From Pseudomonadota bacterium (GTDB lineage: Bacteria > Pseudomonadota > Gammaproteobacteria > Steroidobacterales > Steroidobacteraceae), in the NCBI GenBank assembly GCA_021816775.1, contig JAKAXA010000038.1:1-32212 (forward strand): a DNA stretch of 32,212 nucleotides, written 5' to 3'. This document shows, piece by piece, positions 1 through 7,459 of the stretch; the stretch's first letter is position 1; each line of letters starts with the position of its first letter. The notes under the pieces are model-generated. The model worked only from the letters and a program-made list of their open reading frames with translations. It was not told where the DNA came from and made no database searches. The position numbers and the translations under genes were made by a program.

Positions 1-2
1 CT

Positions 3-119
3 CTCATTGAGGCTACTGCCAGCGGCGAGTTGCAGAAAACCTTGGATGACGGCAAGCGCAAGCGCGTAACGCAGTCCGTCACCCTGCGAGAGCTCCTGAA
101 AGACTGGATTTTAGGTTAA
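3..119 (+). CDS. C-terminal tail of an unrecognised protein (partial, runs off the left edge)
   Basis: An open frame enters from the left edge and ends at a TAA at 117-119, giving 38 residues that finish LRELLKDWILG. The residues are a balanced mix (Leu, Lys, Thr, Asp, Glu) rather than the Arg/Ala/Pro-rich output of shadow frames here. The other two forward frames carry stops within this stretch. Its base composition, a little above 50% GC, is clearly lower than everything to the right, which could mean acquired DNA ends here. I do not recognise the family from so short a tail and assign no function. Confidence 0.5.
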   Translation, partial: LIEATASGELQKTLDDGKRKRVTQSVTLRELLKDWILG

Positions 120-272
120 CGCACATGCGGGTCCCCCCCCCGCCGCCCAGGGCCTTCGGGCACGGGTGCGCCGATGCGCGCGGGCGTCCTGATCCGGGGT
201 GGTGGGAACCGAGCTGGATCACCAGCACGCAGCCGCTGCGTACGCGGCTTGCGGCGCGCCGACTGACGGCTC

Positions 273-290
273 CGCGCGCACGTGCGCGCG
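273..290. repeat. 18-bp perfect palindrome upstream of the sulfotransferase gene
   Basis: The bases CGCGCGCACGTGCGCGCG read the same on both strands, with a CACGTG core centred at 281/282. The site is about 73 bp upstream of the chosen sulfotransferase start. It could be an operator, or simply a product of alternating GC sequence. No T-run follows, so it does not look like an intrinsic terminator. The same intergenic stretch (120-362) has a run of nine C at 133-141 and no recognisable promoter. Confidence 0.5.
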
Positions 291-362
291 TGGCGTGAGG
301 TGACCGCCGGTCGCTCCTTCGAACACCAAGAACCGCGGCGATCGACGAGCAGACGAGAGGCC

Positions 363-1595
363 ATGGGAATGATTCAACGGCAGGTGGTGCGGGTCCTGCG
401 GTGCTCGATGCCGCTTGATGCGGACGAGCTGACGGAGACGGCATTGCGCAGCGCCGGCCGCTCGCGCTTCGCCGATGAGTCGTTCAGGCCGGCGCTCGAG
501 CGGCTGCTCGCGGCGCTCGGCAGCGAGGCGCAGCTCGGGGTCTTCGGCCACTTCGCGGCGCGCTACGATCTGCTGCGCTGCATGCGCAATCTGCTGCGCA
601 TGGACAGGGCCGAGCAAGAGGATGCGCGCATCGTCACGCGCGCGCTGGGGCGGCCGATCTTCATCACCGGACTGCCGCGCAGCGGCTCGACCTTCCTGCA
701 CGCGCTGCTCGCGCTCGATCCGGGCAATGCCGTGCCGCGCAGCTGGCAGCTCATCTATCCGTACCCGCCGGCCGGGGCATCGCCCGCCGGCGATCACCGC
801 CGCGCGCAGGTCGCGCGGCAGCTCGCGCTGTTTCGGCTGCTCTCGCCCGGCCTCGCGCGCATGCACCCGGTGAGCGCCGATGCGCCGCAGGAGTGCACCG
901 ACATCACCGGGCACGTGTTCCGCAGTCTGCGCTTCGACACCATTTATCGGATCCTCTCGTACCGCGACTGGCTCGATGAGAGTGGGCACGAGCTCGCGTA
1001 CCTGTTCCATCGCCGGTTTCTGCGCCATCTCGATGCGCAGGGCCCCGCGGGCCGGCAGTGGGTGCTGAAAAGCCCGGACCATGTGTTCGCGCTGGAGGCG
1101 CTCACCCGGGTCTATCCCGATGCGCCCATCGTCATGCTGCACCGCGATCCGCTGCAGGTCCTGGCGTCGGTTGCCCGGCTCACCGAGATCCTGCGGCGGC
1201 CGTTCACCACGCACCTGCAGCGCCTCGAGATCGGCCAGGAGGTGAGCGAGCGCTGGGCGCAGGGCGTCGAGCGGATGATGGCCTTCACGGCCGCCTCGCC
1301 GAACGTGCTGCACCTGTATTACCGGGACATCGTCGCCGCGCCGATGCACGCCGTGGCGCGACTGTACCGGCACTGCGGACTGACCTTGAGCGCAGCGGCC
1401 GAAGCGCGCATGCAGGAGTATCTGCGCCGCGTGCCCCGCGGCGGCTACGCCCTGCACCACCACAGTCTCGAGGCGTTCGGTCTCGAGCCGCTGAAGCTGC
1501 GCGAGCGGTTCGCGCGTTACATCAACACGTTCGACGTGCCGACCGAGCGTGCGCGGCAGGCCGCGGGCGGCGTGTTCACCGCCAGACCCGCGTGA
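363..1595 (+). CDS. Sulfotransferase family protein (PAPS-dependent, Sulfotransferase_3 type)
   Basis: The predicted 410-residue cytosolic enzyme should move a sulfuryl group from PAPS to a hydroxyl or amine of an unknown acceptor. The 5'-phosphosulfate loop is clear at residues 103-110 (GLPRSGST), followed by FLHALLALDP. The 3'-phosphate-binding part lies around VLKSPDH and VMLHRDP, with HRDP at 260-263. The ATG at 363 is preferred because GAGAGG lies just upstream; the frame is open back to 282, but the extra residues look non-coding. No signal peptide or membrane segment is seen. The stop overlaps the GTG of the next gene (GTGA), so the two are probably translated together. That partner is HpnL-like, which hints at a lipid acceptor, but this is inference only. 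Stf0-like or protein-tyrosine sulfotransferase-like roles cannot be excluded. Confidence 0.85.
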   Translation: MGMIQRQVVRVLRCSMPLDADELTETALRSAGRSRFADESFRPALERLLAALGSEAQLGVFGHFAARYDLLRCMRNLLRMDRAEQEDARIVTRALGRPIFITGLPRSGSTFLHALLALDPGNAVPRSWQLIYPYPPAGASPAGDHRRAQVARQLALFRLLSPGLARMHPVSADAPQECTDITGHVFRSLRFDTIYRILSYRDWLDESGHELAYLFHRRFLRHLDAQGPAGRQWVLKSPDHVFALEALTRVYPDAPIVMLHRDPLQVLASVARLTEILRRPFTTHLQRLEIGQEVSERWAQGVERMMAFTAASPNVLHLYYRDIVAAPMHAVARLYRHCGLTLSAAAEARMQEYLRRVPRGGYALHHHSLEAFGLEPLKLRERFARYINTFDVPTERARQAAGGVFTARPA

Positions 1596-2554
1596 GCCGC
1601 GCGAAGCTCCTCGCGTTCGCCTGCGGCATCGCCGCACTCGTGGCCGCCGTCGCCTACGCGGGAACGGCCGCCGTCGAGCAGGCCGTGCTGCGCGTGGGGA
1701 TCGCGGGGCTCGCGCTCGTGGCGCTGATTCACCTGCCGGTCATCGCCGCGACGGGCTCGGCGTGGTGGCTGATCGGTGCCGAGCTGCCCGGCGCCGCGCC
1801 GTGGAAGTTCATCTGGGCGCGCTACGTGCGGGAGGCCACCGCGGAGGTGCTCCCATTCTCGCAGCTCGGCGGGATCGTGGCGGGCGCCCGTACGCTCACC
1901 CTGACGGGCCTGCAGTCCGCCCCGGTCGGCGCGACGCTGCTCGCCGATCTGATCATCGAGCAGCTCGCCAAACTGCCCTATGTGCTGGCCGGGGTGGCGA
2001 TGCTGCTGCTCGGGGCGCGGGGCGCGCCGCTGCGAGTGATCGCCGCGGCGCTGCTGCCGGTGTGCGCGATCGCGATCCTCGCGAGCCTCGGGCGCAGGCG
2101 CTGCGCGGCGCTGCTGCGCCGCGGCGCCGAGGCGCTGGCGCGCCGCTGGCCGGCGCTGCACCTGGGGCACGCCGGGCCGCTCGATCGGCTCTTCAATTGG
2201 GACCGGCGCACCGCGGCGGCGCTCGCGACGCATACCGCCGCCTGGGCGCTCGGCGCGGCCGAAACCTGGGTGGTCTGTCATCTGATGGGGCTCGCGGTCA
2301 GCCCGGCCCAGGCGCTCATCCTCGACAGCCTGTTCTGCGGGCTGCGAACCTTCGGGTTCGCGGTCCCGGCAGCGCTCGGCGTACAGGAGGCCGGCTACGT
2401 GCTGGCCTGTGCGCTCATCGGCGTGCCGGCAGCGCCGGCGGTGGCTCTGTCGCTGCTGCGCCGGGTGCGCGAGCTCCTCCTCGGGGCGCCGGCGCTCGGT
2501 CTCTGGCAGGCCGTGGAGGGCGGACGGGCGCTCGCAGGGCTCTCCGACAAGTAA
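1592..2554 (+). CDS. HpnL-like / UPF0104 multi-spanning membrane protein (LPG synthase-type flippase domain)
   Basis: A 320-residue integral membrane protein with about eight hydrophobic segments. Residues 80-94 (REATAEVLPFSQLGG) followed by GARTLTLTGL match the pattern I know from the hopanoid-associated HpnL family, a branch of the UPF0104 / lysylphosphatidylglycerol-synthase membrane domain. The C-terminal part has the usual RTFGFAVPAALGVQEAGY segment. The family is thought to move or flip lipids, but no biochemical role is certain. The GTG start overlaps the stop of the sulfotransferase gene, so coupled translation is likely. No other hpn gene is in the window, so I withhold the hpnL symbol. 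The protein ends at TAA, 56 bp before the barrel gene. Confidence 0.8.
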   Translation: MSRAKLLAFACGIAALVAAVAYAGTAAVEQAVLRVGIAGLALVALIHLPVIAATGSAWWLIGAELPGAAPWKFIWARYVREATAEVLPFSQLGGIVAGARTLTLTGLQSAPVGATLLADLIIEQLAKLPYVLAGVAMLLLGARGAPLRVIAAALLPVCAIAILASLGRRRCAALLRRGAEALARRWPALHLGHAGPLDRLFNWDRRTAAALATHTAAWALGAAETWVVCHLMGLAVSPAQALILDSLFCGLRTFGFAVPAALGVQEAGYVLACALIGVPAAPAVALSLLRRVRELLLGAPALGLWQAVEGGRALAGLSDK

Positions 2555-2610
2555 TTGCGCCCGGCAGGCTCGATCGCACTCCTTGGCTCAAGTGCGCGCG
2601 GCAGGCGCCG

Positions 2611-3876
2611 ATGAGGAGATGCGCTTCACGCTCCGCGCTGCGGGCGGGAGCTGCCGTGCTCGCCGCTGCGGGCCTCATCGGCGCGGCGCACGCGGCCGCG
2701 CCGTCCCGGCACTCATTCAACTGGCTCGATCCGGCCAGCTGGCCCGCGATCCCGGTGCCGAACATCTCGGTCGATCCCACCAACGGCGTCACCGTGGGCC
2801 TCATTCCCACCCTCCTGCAGCACGACAGCCGCGGGCGCATCGTGCGGATCGTCGCCCCGGACATCGTGCATAACGATGAGTTTGGCTGGGGCGGGCACAT
2901 GCGCATCCTCAACTTTCCGTCCGCCGACAGACAGTGGTCGGTCGTCGCCGGCGTGATGCAGCGCGTGCAGAGCAAGCTCGATGCAATCTACGAGACCGGT
3001 CTGCTGCGCACGCGGCGCTGGTCGCAGAGCACCGAGCTCTACTACGAGCGCAGCGGCACGGAGCGCTTCTTTGGCATCGGCGATGAGACCGCGTATGCGG
3101 CGCAGAGCGTCTACACCGGTCAGACACTGCGGCTGCAGAGGCGGCTCGGTTGGAATCTCACGCACGCCTGGCAGGTGGCCGGCACGCTGATCGTGCAGAA
3201 GGTCAGGGTGAGCGCCGGCCAACTGCCCGGGATCGTCTCGATCACGAACCGCTTCCCGTCCGTGCTCGGCATCGGCACGACCCACGAGGTGCTCGAGCGA
3301 GTATCCGTGACCTACGATACCCGCAACGACATCACAGTGCCCACGCACGGCGCCGACGTCGTCGTCTATGGCGGCGCCGCGAGCCGCAACGGCGCGCTCG
3401 ACGGGTCGCTGTTCACGGAAGCCGGGGTGGACGGCCGCTTCTACTGGTCGCCGACGCGCACGCTCACGATTGCCGCGCATTGCGACCTGCGCTACATGCC
3501 CTCGCTGCATGAGGCACCGTTCTGGGCGCTGAGCAGCATCGGCGGCGATCGCAGCGTGGTGGGCGGACCGCAGACTCTGCGCGGATTCGGCGCAGGGCGC
3601 TTCTACGGCCGCGACGCGTTCGTGGCGAATCTCGAGTTTCGCCAGAGCGTGGCCACGCTGAACGCGCTCGGCACGCGCCTCACCCTGCAGGTCGCGCCGT
3701 TCTACGACACCGGCCGCGTGTTCTCGCGCGCCGCGACGGTTCCGCTCGACAAGCTGCACAACGTGCTCGGTGTGGGATTTCGCGGCATCGCCGCGCCGTT
3801 CATCGTCGGTTACGTCGACGTCGGCTACGGCAGCGAGGGGGCGGCCGTCTTCACCGGCATCAACTATCCGTTCTAG
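2611..3876 (+). CDS. Outer-membrane beta-barrel of the Omp85 / bacterial surface antigen family, without POTRA domains
   Basis: A 421-residue protein with a Sec signal peptide (cleavage likely after AHA, residue 28). The mature part alternates aromatic and polar residues as in a beta barrel and ends INYPF, a typical C-terminal barrel signal with terminal Phe. The motif LRGF at 323-326, followed by a glycine-rich stretch and a conserved NLEFR strand, matches the loop-6 RGF of Omp85 proteins (PF01103). Only about 100 residues precede the first clear strands, so POTRA repeats appear absent. BamA and TamA are much longer; this resembles the short surface-antigen proteins annotated as BamA/TamA family outer-membrane proteins. 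The ATG at 2611 lacks a good ribosome site. The 3' end overlaps the convergent valS by 17 bp. Substrate unknown. Confidence 0.8.
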   Translation: MRRCASRSALRAGAAVLAAAGLIGAAHAAAPSRHSFNWLDPASWPAIPVPNISVDPTNGVTVGLIPTLLQHDSRGRIVRIVAPDIVHNDEFGWGGHMRILNFPSADRQWSVVAGVMQRVQSKLDAIYETGLLRTRRWSQSTELYYERSGTERFFGIGDETAYAAQSVYTGQTLRLQRRLGWNLTHAWQVAGTLIVQKVRVSAGQLPGIVSITNRFPSVLGIGTTHEVLERVSVTYDTRNDITVPTHGADVVVYGGAASRNGALDGSLFTEAGVDGRFYWSPTRTLTIAAHCDLRYMPSLHEAPFWALSSIGGDRSVVGGPQTLRGFGAGRFYGRDAFVANLEFRQSVATLNALGTRLTLQVAPFYDTGRVFSRAATVPLDKLHNVLGVGFRGIAAPFIVGYVDVGYGSEGAAVFTGINYPF

Positions 3877-6643
3877 GCGCGCTCGGCAGCATCGAGCGCA
3901 CGCGCTCGAGCTGCGCACCGAGCCCGTCGGTCGTGCGCTGCAGCTCGGCGGCGCGGTCGCGCTCACCGGCGACCACCTCGGTCGGCGCGTTGTTGACGAA
4001 GCTGCTGTTGGCGAGCCGTCCGCGCACTTTGGTGAGATCGGCCTGTGCGCGGGCGAGGAGCTTCTCCAGTCGCTCGGCTTCGGCGGCCGCATCGATCAGC
4101 CCGGCCATCGGCACGAGCACGGTCAGCTCGCCGATCAGCGCCGTGGCCGATTGCGGCGTGGGCTCGGTGGCGGCGAGCACCGTGACCGACTCGATGCCCG
4201 CGAGACGCTCAAGATACGCGCGATGGCGTTCGAGGTAGGCGCGGTCCTGCTCGCAGGCGCCCTTCAGCAGCACCGGGATGCGCCGTGACGGGGCGATGTT
4301 CATCTCGCCGCGGATCTGGCGCACGGCGAGCACGAATGCCTGGATCCATCCGACTTCGCGCTCACTCGCCTCATCCGGCGCAAATTCCTCCGGCAGCGGG
4401 TAGGCGGCCCGCATCACCGTCTGGCCGTCGCGTCCGGCCAGCGGCGCGGCGCGTTGCCAGATTGCCTCGGTGATGAACGGCATGATCGGATGCAGCGCGC
4501 GCTGCAGGGCCTCGAGGATTTCCGCGAGCGTGCGCCGCGCGCCGCGCCGTGCGGCCGCGCTGCTCGTGTCGGACTGCAGCACCGGTTTGGTGAGCTCGAG
4601 GTACCAGTCGCAGTATTCGTACCAGGTAAACTCGTAGAGCGCGTTGGCGGCGTAGTCGAAGCGGTACTCGGCCAGCGCCTTCTCCACCGCCTCGAGCGCG
4701 CGCCCGAAGCGCGAGCGGATCCAGCGGTCGGCAACCGACAGCTCGAGCGCGCCCGCATCGCTGTCCTGCTCGCACATCAGAGTGACGAAGCGCGCGGCGT
4801 TCCACAGCTTGTTGCAGAAGTTGCGGTAACCGGCAACGCGCGCCAGGTCGAAGCGGATGTCGCGGCTTGGAGAGGCGAGCGCGGCGAACGTGAAGCGCAG
4901 CGCGTCCGTGCCGTGCGCGGCGATGCCCTCGGGAAACTGCTTGCGCGTGGCCTTCTCGATGGCCGGGCGCATCTGCGGCTGCATCAGGCCGCTGGTGCGC
5001 TTCGCGATCAGCGCCGGCAGATCGATGCCATCGACGATGTCGAGCGGGTCGATGACGTTGCCCTTGGACTTGGACATCTTCTCGCCCGACTCGTCGCGGA
5101 TCAGCCCGTGGATGTAGACGTCGCGGAAGGGCACATCCCCCATGAACTTCAGCCCCATCATCATCATCCGCGCCACCCAGAAGAAGATGATGTCGAAGCC
5201 GGTGATCAGCACCGTGGTGGGGTAGTAGCGCGCGAGCTCGGGGGTGCGCTCGGGCCAGCCGAGCGTCGAGAACGGCCACAGCGCCGAGGAGAACCAGGTG
5301 TCGAGCACGTCGGGATCCTGCCGCAGCGCGACGGCTGGGCCGAGACCGTGCCGGGCACGCACGTCCTGCTCGCTGTGCCCGACGTACACCTTGCCCTGCT
5401 CGTCGTACCAGGCCGGAATGCGGTGGCCCCACCACAGCTGCCGGCTGATGCACCAGTCCTTGATGTTGCGCATCCACTCGAAATAGGTCTTGGCCCAGTT
5501 CTCCGGAATGAACCGCGTGCGGCCGCTTTCCACGGCGGCGATCGCCGGCGCGGCGAGCGGTGCGATCTTCACGTACCACTGGTCGGTGAGATACGGCTCG
5601 AGCACCGCGCCGCTTCGATCGCCGCGCGGCACCATCATCTTGTGCGGCTCGGTGCGCTCGATCAGTCCGAGCGCCTGAAGCTCCTCGAGCACCCGCCGGC
5701 GCGCCTCGCCGCGCTCGAGGCCGCGCAGGCGCTCGGGCACGTTCTCGTTGAGCGCCGCGCGCGGCGTGAAGATGTTGATCTGCGGCAGGCGGTGACGCTG
5801 GCCGATCTCGTAGTCGTTGAAATCGTGCGCCGGGGTGATCTTGACGCAGCCGGAGCCGAACGAGGCATCGACGTAGGCATCGGCGATGATCGGAATCAGC
5901 CGCTCGGTGAGCGGCAGCCGCGCCCGCTTGCCGATCAGATGCCGGTAGCGCTCGTCGTCCGGATTGACGGCCACGGCGGCGTCGCCGAGCAGCGTCTCGG
6001 GGCGGGTGGTGGCCACCACGACATAACCGCTGCCGTCCTCGAGCGGATAGCGCAGGTGCCACAGATGGCCGTTCTCCTCCGTGCTCTGCACCTCCAGATC
6101 CGACAGCGCCGTCAGCAGCACCGGGTCCCAGTTGACCAGACGCGCGCCGCGGTAGATGAGTCCCTGCTCGTGCAGCCGGACGAAGACCTCGATGACCGCC
6201 CGCGAGAGCCCCTCGTCCATGGTGAAGCGCTCGCGCGACCAGTCGACCGAATCGCCGAGGCGGCGCATCTGCGCGGCCATGGTGCCGCCGGAGCGGGCCC
6301 TCCACTGCCACACGCGCTCGACGAACGCCTCGCGCCCCAGATCGGCGCGGCGCACGCCCTCGGCCTCGAGCTGCCGCTCGACCACCATCTGCGTGGCGAT
6401 GCCGGCGTGATCGGTGCCGGGCTGCCACAGCGCATCATCGCCGCGCATCCGGTGATAGCGCGTCAGCGTGTCCATGAGGGTGTGGTTGAACGCGTGGCCC
6501 ATGTGCAGCGTGCCGGTCACGTTCGGCGGCGGAATCATGATGCAAAACGGCGCGCCGCGGCCGCTCGGGGCGAACCAGCCGCGCGCTTCCCAGCGCTCGT
6601 AGATCTGCCGCTCGATCTCATGCGGCGCGTAAACTTTGTCCAT
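3860..6643 (-). CDS. valS: Valyl-tRNA synthetase
   Basis: A 927-residue class I aminoacyl-tRNA synthetase that charges tRNA-Val and edits mischarged threonine. The HIGH motif appears as HMGH at 47-50 within [13 protein letters not shown]. The editing (CP1) domain spans about 205-340 and includes [27 protein letters not shown] is at 396-412, and KMSKS at 522-526. The anticodon-binding region follows, and the C-terminal 70 or so residues form the coiled-coil arm ([16 protein letters not shown]). The length is slightly below the usual ~950. The ATG at 6643 has GAGGA upstream on the minus strand. pepA and holC lie upstream, a common gammaproteobacterial order, but here a transposase relic and a likely own promoter lie between holC and valS. 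The last 17 bp overlap the convergent barrel gene. Confidence 0.98.
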   Translation of the reverse strand: MDKVYAPHEIERQIYERWEARGWFAPSGRGAPFCIMIPPPNVTGTLHMGHAFNHTLMDTLTRYHRMRGDDALWQPGTDHAGIATQMVVERQLEAEGVRRADLGREAFVERVWQWRARSGGTMAAQMRRLGDSVDWSRERFTMDEGLSRAVIEVFVRLHEQGLIYRGARLVNWDPVLLTALSDLEVQSTEENGHLWHLRYPLEDGSGYVVVATTRPETLLGDAAVAVNPDDERYRHLIGKRARLPLTERLIPIIADAYVDASFGSGCVKITPAHDFNDYEIGQRHRLPQINIFTPRAALNENVPERLRGLERGEARRRVLEELQALGLIERTEPHKMMVPRGDRSGAVLEPYLTDQWYVKIAPLAAPAIAAVESGRTRFIPENWAKTYFEWMRNIKDWCISRQLWWGHRIPAWYDEQGKVYVGHSEQDVRARHGLGPAVALRQDPDVLDTWFSSALWPFSTLGWPERTPELARYYPTTVLITGFDIIFFWVARMMMMGLKFMGDVPFRDVYIHGLIRDESGEKMSKSKGNVIDPLDIVDGIDLPALIAKRTSGLMQPQMRPAIEKATRKQFPEGIAAHGTDALRFTFAALASPSRDIRFDLARVAGYRNFCNKLWNAARFVTLMCEQDSDAGALELSVADRWIRSRFGRALEAVEKALAEYRFDYAANALYEFTWYEYCDWYLELTKPVLQSDTSSAAARRGARRTLAEILEALQRALHPIMPFITEAIWQRAAPLAGRDGQTVMRAAYPLPEEFAPDEASEREVGWIQAFVLAVRQIRGEMNIAPSRRIPVLLKGACEQDRAYLERHRAYLERLAGIESVTVLAATEPTPQSATALIGELTVLVPMAGLIDAAAEAERLEKLLARAQADLTKVRGRLANSSFVNNAPTEVVAGERDRAAELQRTTDGLGAQLERVRSMLPSAPRTDS
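3892..3909 (+). terminator. Hairpin just after the barrel gene, inside the 3' end of valS
   Basis: TCGAGCG and CGCTCGA form a perfect 7-bp stem around a CACG loop, 15 bp beyond the stop of the barrel gene. No T-run follows, so it is at best a weak or Rho-assisted terminator or an RNA-end stabiliser. It lies inside valS coding sequence on the other strand. Confidence 0.25.
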
Positions 6644-6708
6644 GGTCCTCGGGGACTCGTTGCTCAGCGGTCGGGGGAATCTTGACGTCCTCCTCGTCCT
6701 CGGCCTGC

Positions 6709-6906
6709 TCAGGCCGCCGCTTTCGCGGAACGGGCAAGGATTCCTTCTGCACGGCGGCGACGTCCCGCCGCGCCGATGAGCCGAGAGGCGTTTACGTCGC
6801 GATCATGAACCGCGCCGCACTGCGAACACGTCCAGCCTCTCAGTCCAAGACCTGCGATACCTTTGGGGCCACAGCGCGCATGGTACGCTGCTCGCTTGCG
6901 GGACAT
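6709..6906 (-). pseudogene. Remnant of an IS200/IS605-family TnpB (OrfB), zinc-ribbon end only
   Basis: The 65-codon frame contains [18 protein letters not shown] at residues 25-41. This is the diagnostic end of TnpB: the second CxxC of the zinc ribbon (C27, C30), then HDRDVNA, which carries the last RuvC acidic residue. GPKGIAGLGLRGW before it also fits this TnpB branch. The first zinc knuckle has lost a cysteine (only C12 remains). The upstream RuvC and guide-binding parts are absent, and an in-frame TGA lies just before the ATG. No tnpA is seen. It is therefore a dead, 5'-truncated relic. A small GGCCT-GCTC-AGGCC hairpin (6702-6715) overlaps its stop, and GTCAAG lies a little further on, possibly traces of the element's right end. 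There is no ribosome site at the ATG. Confidence 0.8.
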
Positions 6907-6914
6907 TTTGATTC

Positions 6915-6942
6915 AGTATACCCGGCATTTATCCAGCTTCAA
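6915..6942 (-). promoter_or_regulatory. Putative sigma70 promoter, reading towards valS
   Basis: On the minus strand TTGAAG (6937-6942) and TATACT (6915-6920) are separated by 16 bp: four of six and five of six consensus bases. Transcription would begin near 6908, giving valS a leader of about 265 nt that contains the TnpB relic. No other good promoter is visible between holC and valS. Confidence 0.55.
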
Positions 6943-6975
6943 GCGGCGAGCTTCTCCACAGGCGCCTTGTCTCTC

Positions 6976-6989
6976 CGGCCCGAAGGCCG
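6976..6989 (-). terminator. UUCG-loop hairpin after holC
   Basis: On the minus strand CGGCC and GGCCG flank a TTCG loop, a very stable cUUCGg tetraloop stem, about 30 bp after the holC stop. There is no T-run, so it may be a weak or Rho-assisted terminator separating pepA-holC from valS. Confidence 0.35.
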
Positions 6990-7018
6990 CAGGTTTACCG
7001 CGCTGTTGGATCAGGCGC

Positions 7019-7450
7019 TCAGGGGGCGTGCAGCGTGTGCGTGGCCGGCTCGCAGCCGAGCTGCCGATAGGCCCGAAAGCGGGCGCGGCCGGCCTCGCGC
7101 TGCGCCGGCTCGGCAGCGATGATCTCGACGATGCGCTCGGCCGAGGAGGCGATCGGCGGCAGTTCGGGCGCGGCGGCGAGGTTGATGAGGACCCCGACCC
7201 CGGCGGCGGGCGGCTCCCCGGCGCTCAGCAGCACCGGCGCCTCGCTCCCGGCCCCGAGCCACTCGTGCGGCACGAAGCTCGTGTCGGCGAAGGTCCACAG
7301 CAGCTCATCGAAGCGCGCGAGCTCCGCGCGGTCGGTGTGCCACACGAGCACGCGCTGGCCGGCCAGATACGCCTTCATGGCGATGCGGCAGGCGACCTTC
7401 AGTCGCGCCGCCGGCGCCGCCTCCTCGAGAACGTAGAAGTCCGCCTGCAA
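7019..7450 (-). CDS. holC: DNA polymerase III chi subunit
   Basis: A 143-residue protein matching HolC: it opens QADFYVLEE, then ACRIAMKAYLAGQRVLVWHTD, DELLWTFADTSFVPHEWL, and a VLINLAAAPELPP core, ending in the Rossmann-like C-terminal part (RFRAYRQLGCEP). HolC links the clamp-loader psi subunit to single-strand DNA-binding protein at the replication fork. The start is a TTG at 7448-7450, nine bases after the pepA stop, with AGAGGGG at good spacing; no ATG or GTG fits the family's N-terminus. The near contact with pepA indicates one transcript. The length is typical. Confidence 0.95.
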   Translation of the reverse strand: MQADFYVLEEAAPAARLKVACRIAMKAYLAGQRVLVWHTDRAELARFDELLWTFADTSFVPHEWLGAGSEAPVLLSAGEPPAAGVGVLINLAAAPELPPIASSAERIVEIIAAEPAQREAGRARFRAYRQLGCEPATHTLHAP

Positions 7451-7459
7451 TGGGCCCCT

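Larger units (their letters stand above)
6644..7018 (-). other. holC-valS intergenic region (375 bp) holding a hairpin, promoter and transposase relic
   Basis: No complete gene is present. Read in the minus direction it contains a stable UUCG-loop hairpin (6976-6989), a sigma70-like promoter (6915-6942), a 65-codon TnpB C-terminal remnant (6709-6906), a second small hairpin (6702-6715) and then the valS ribosome site. The stretch 6900-6935 is AT-rich for this window. Confidence 0.6.

Noticed and set aside
219-1637. 472-codon minus-strand open frame opposite the sulfotransferase gene
   Set aside because: Arg/His/Gln/Glu-rich with no family motif; it mirrors a gene with clear PAPS-binding loops. 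High GC leaves long stop-free shadows.
4454-6685. 743-codon plus-strand open frame opposite valS
   Set aside because: Low-complexity Arg/Ala/Val/His composition, no ribosome site or motif; valS is certain here.
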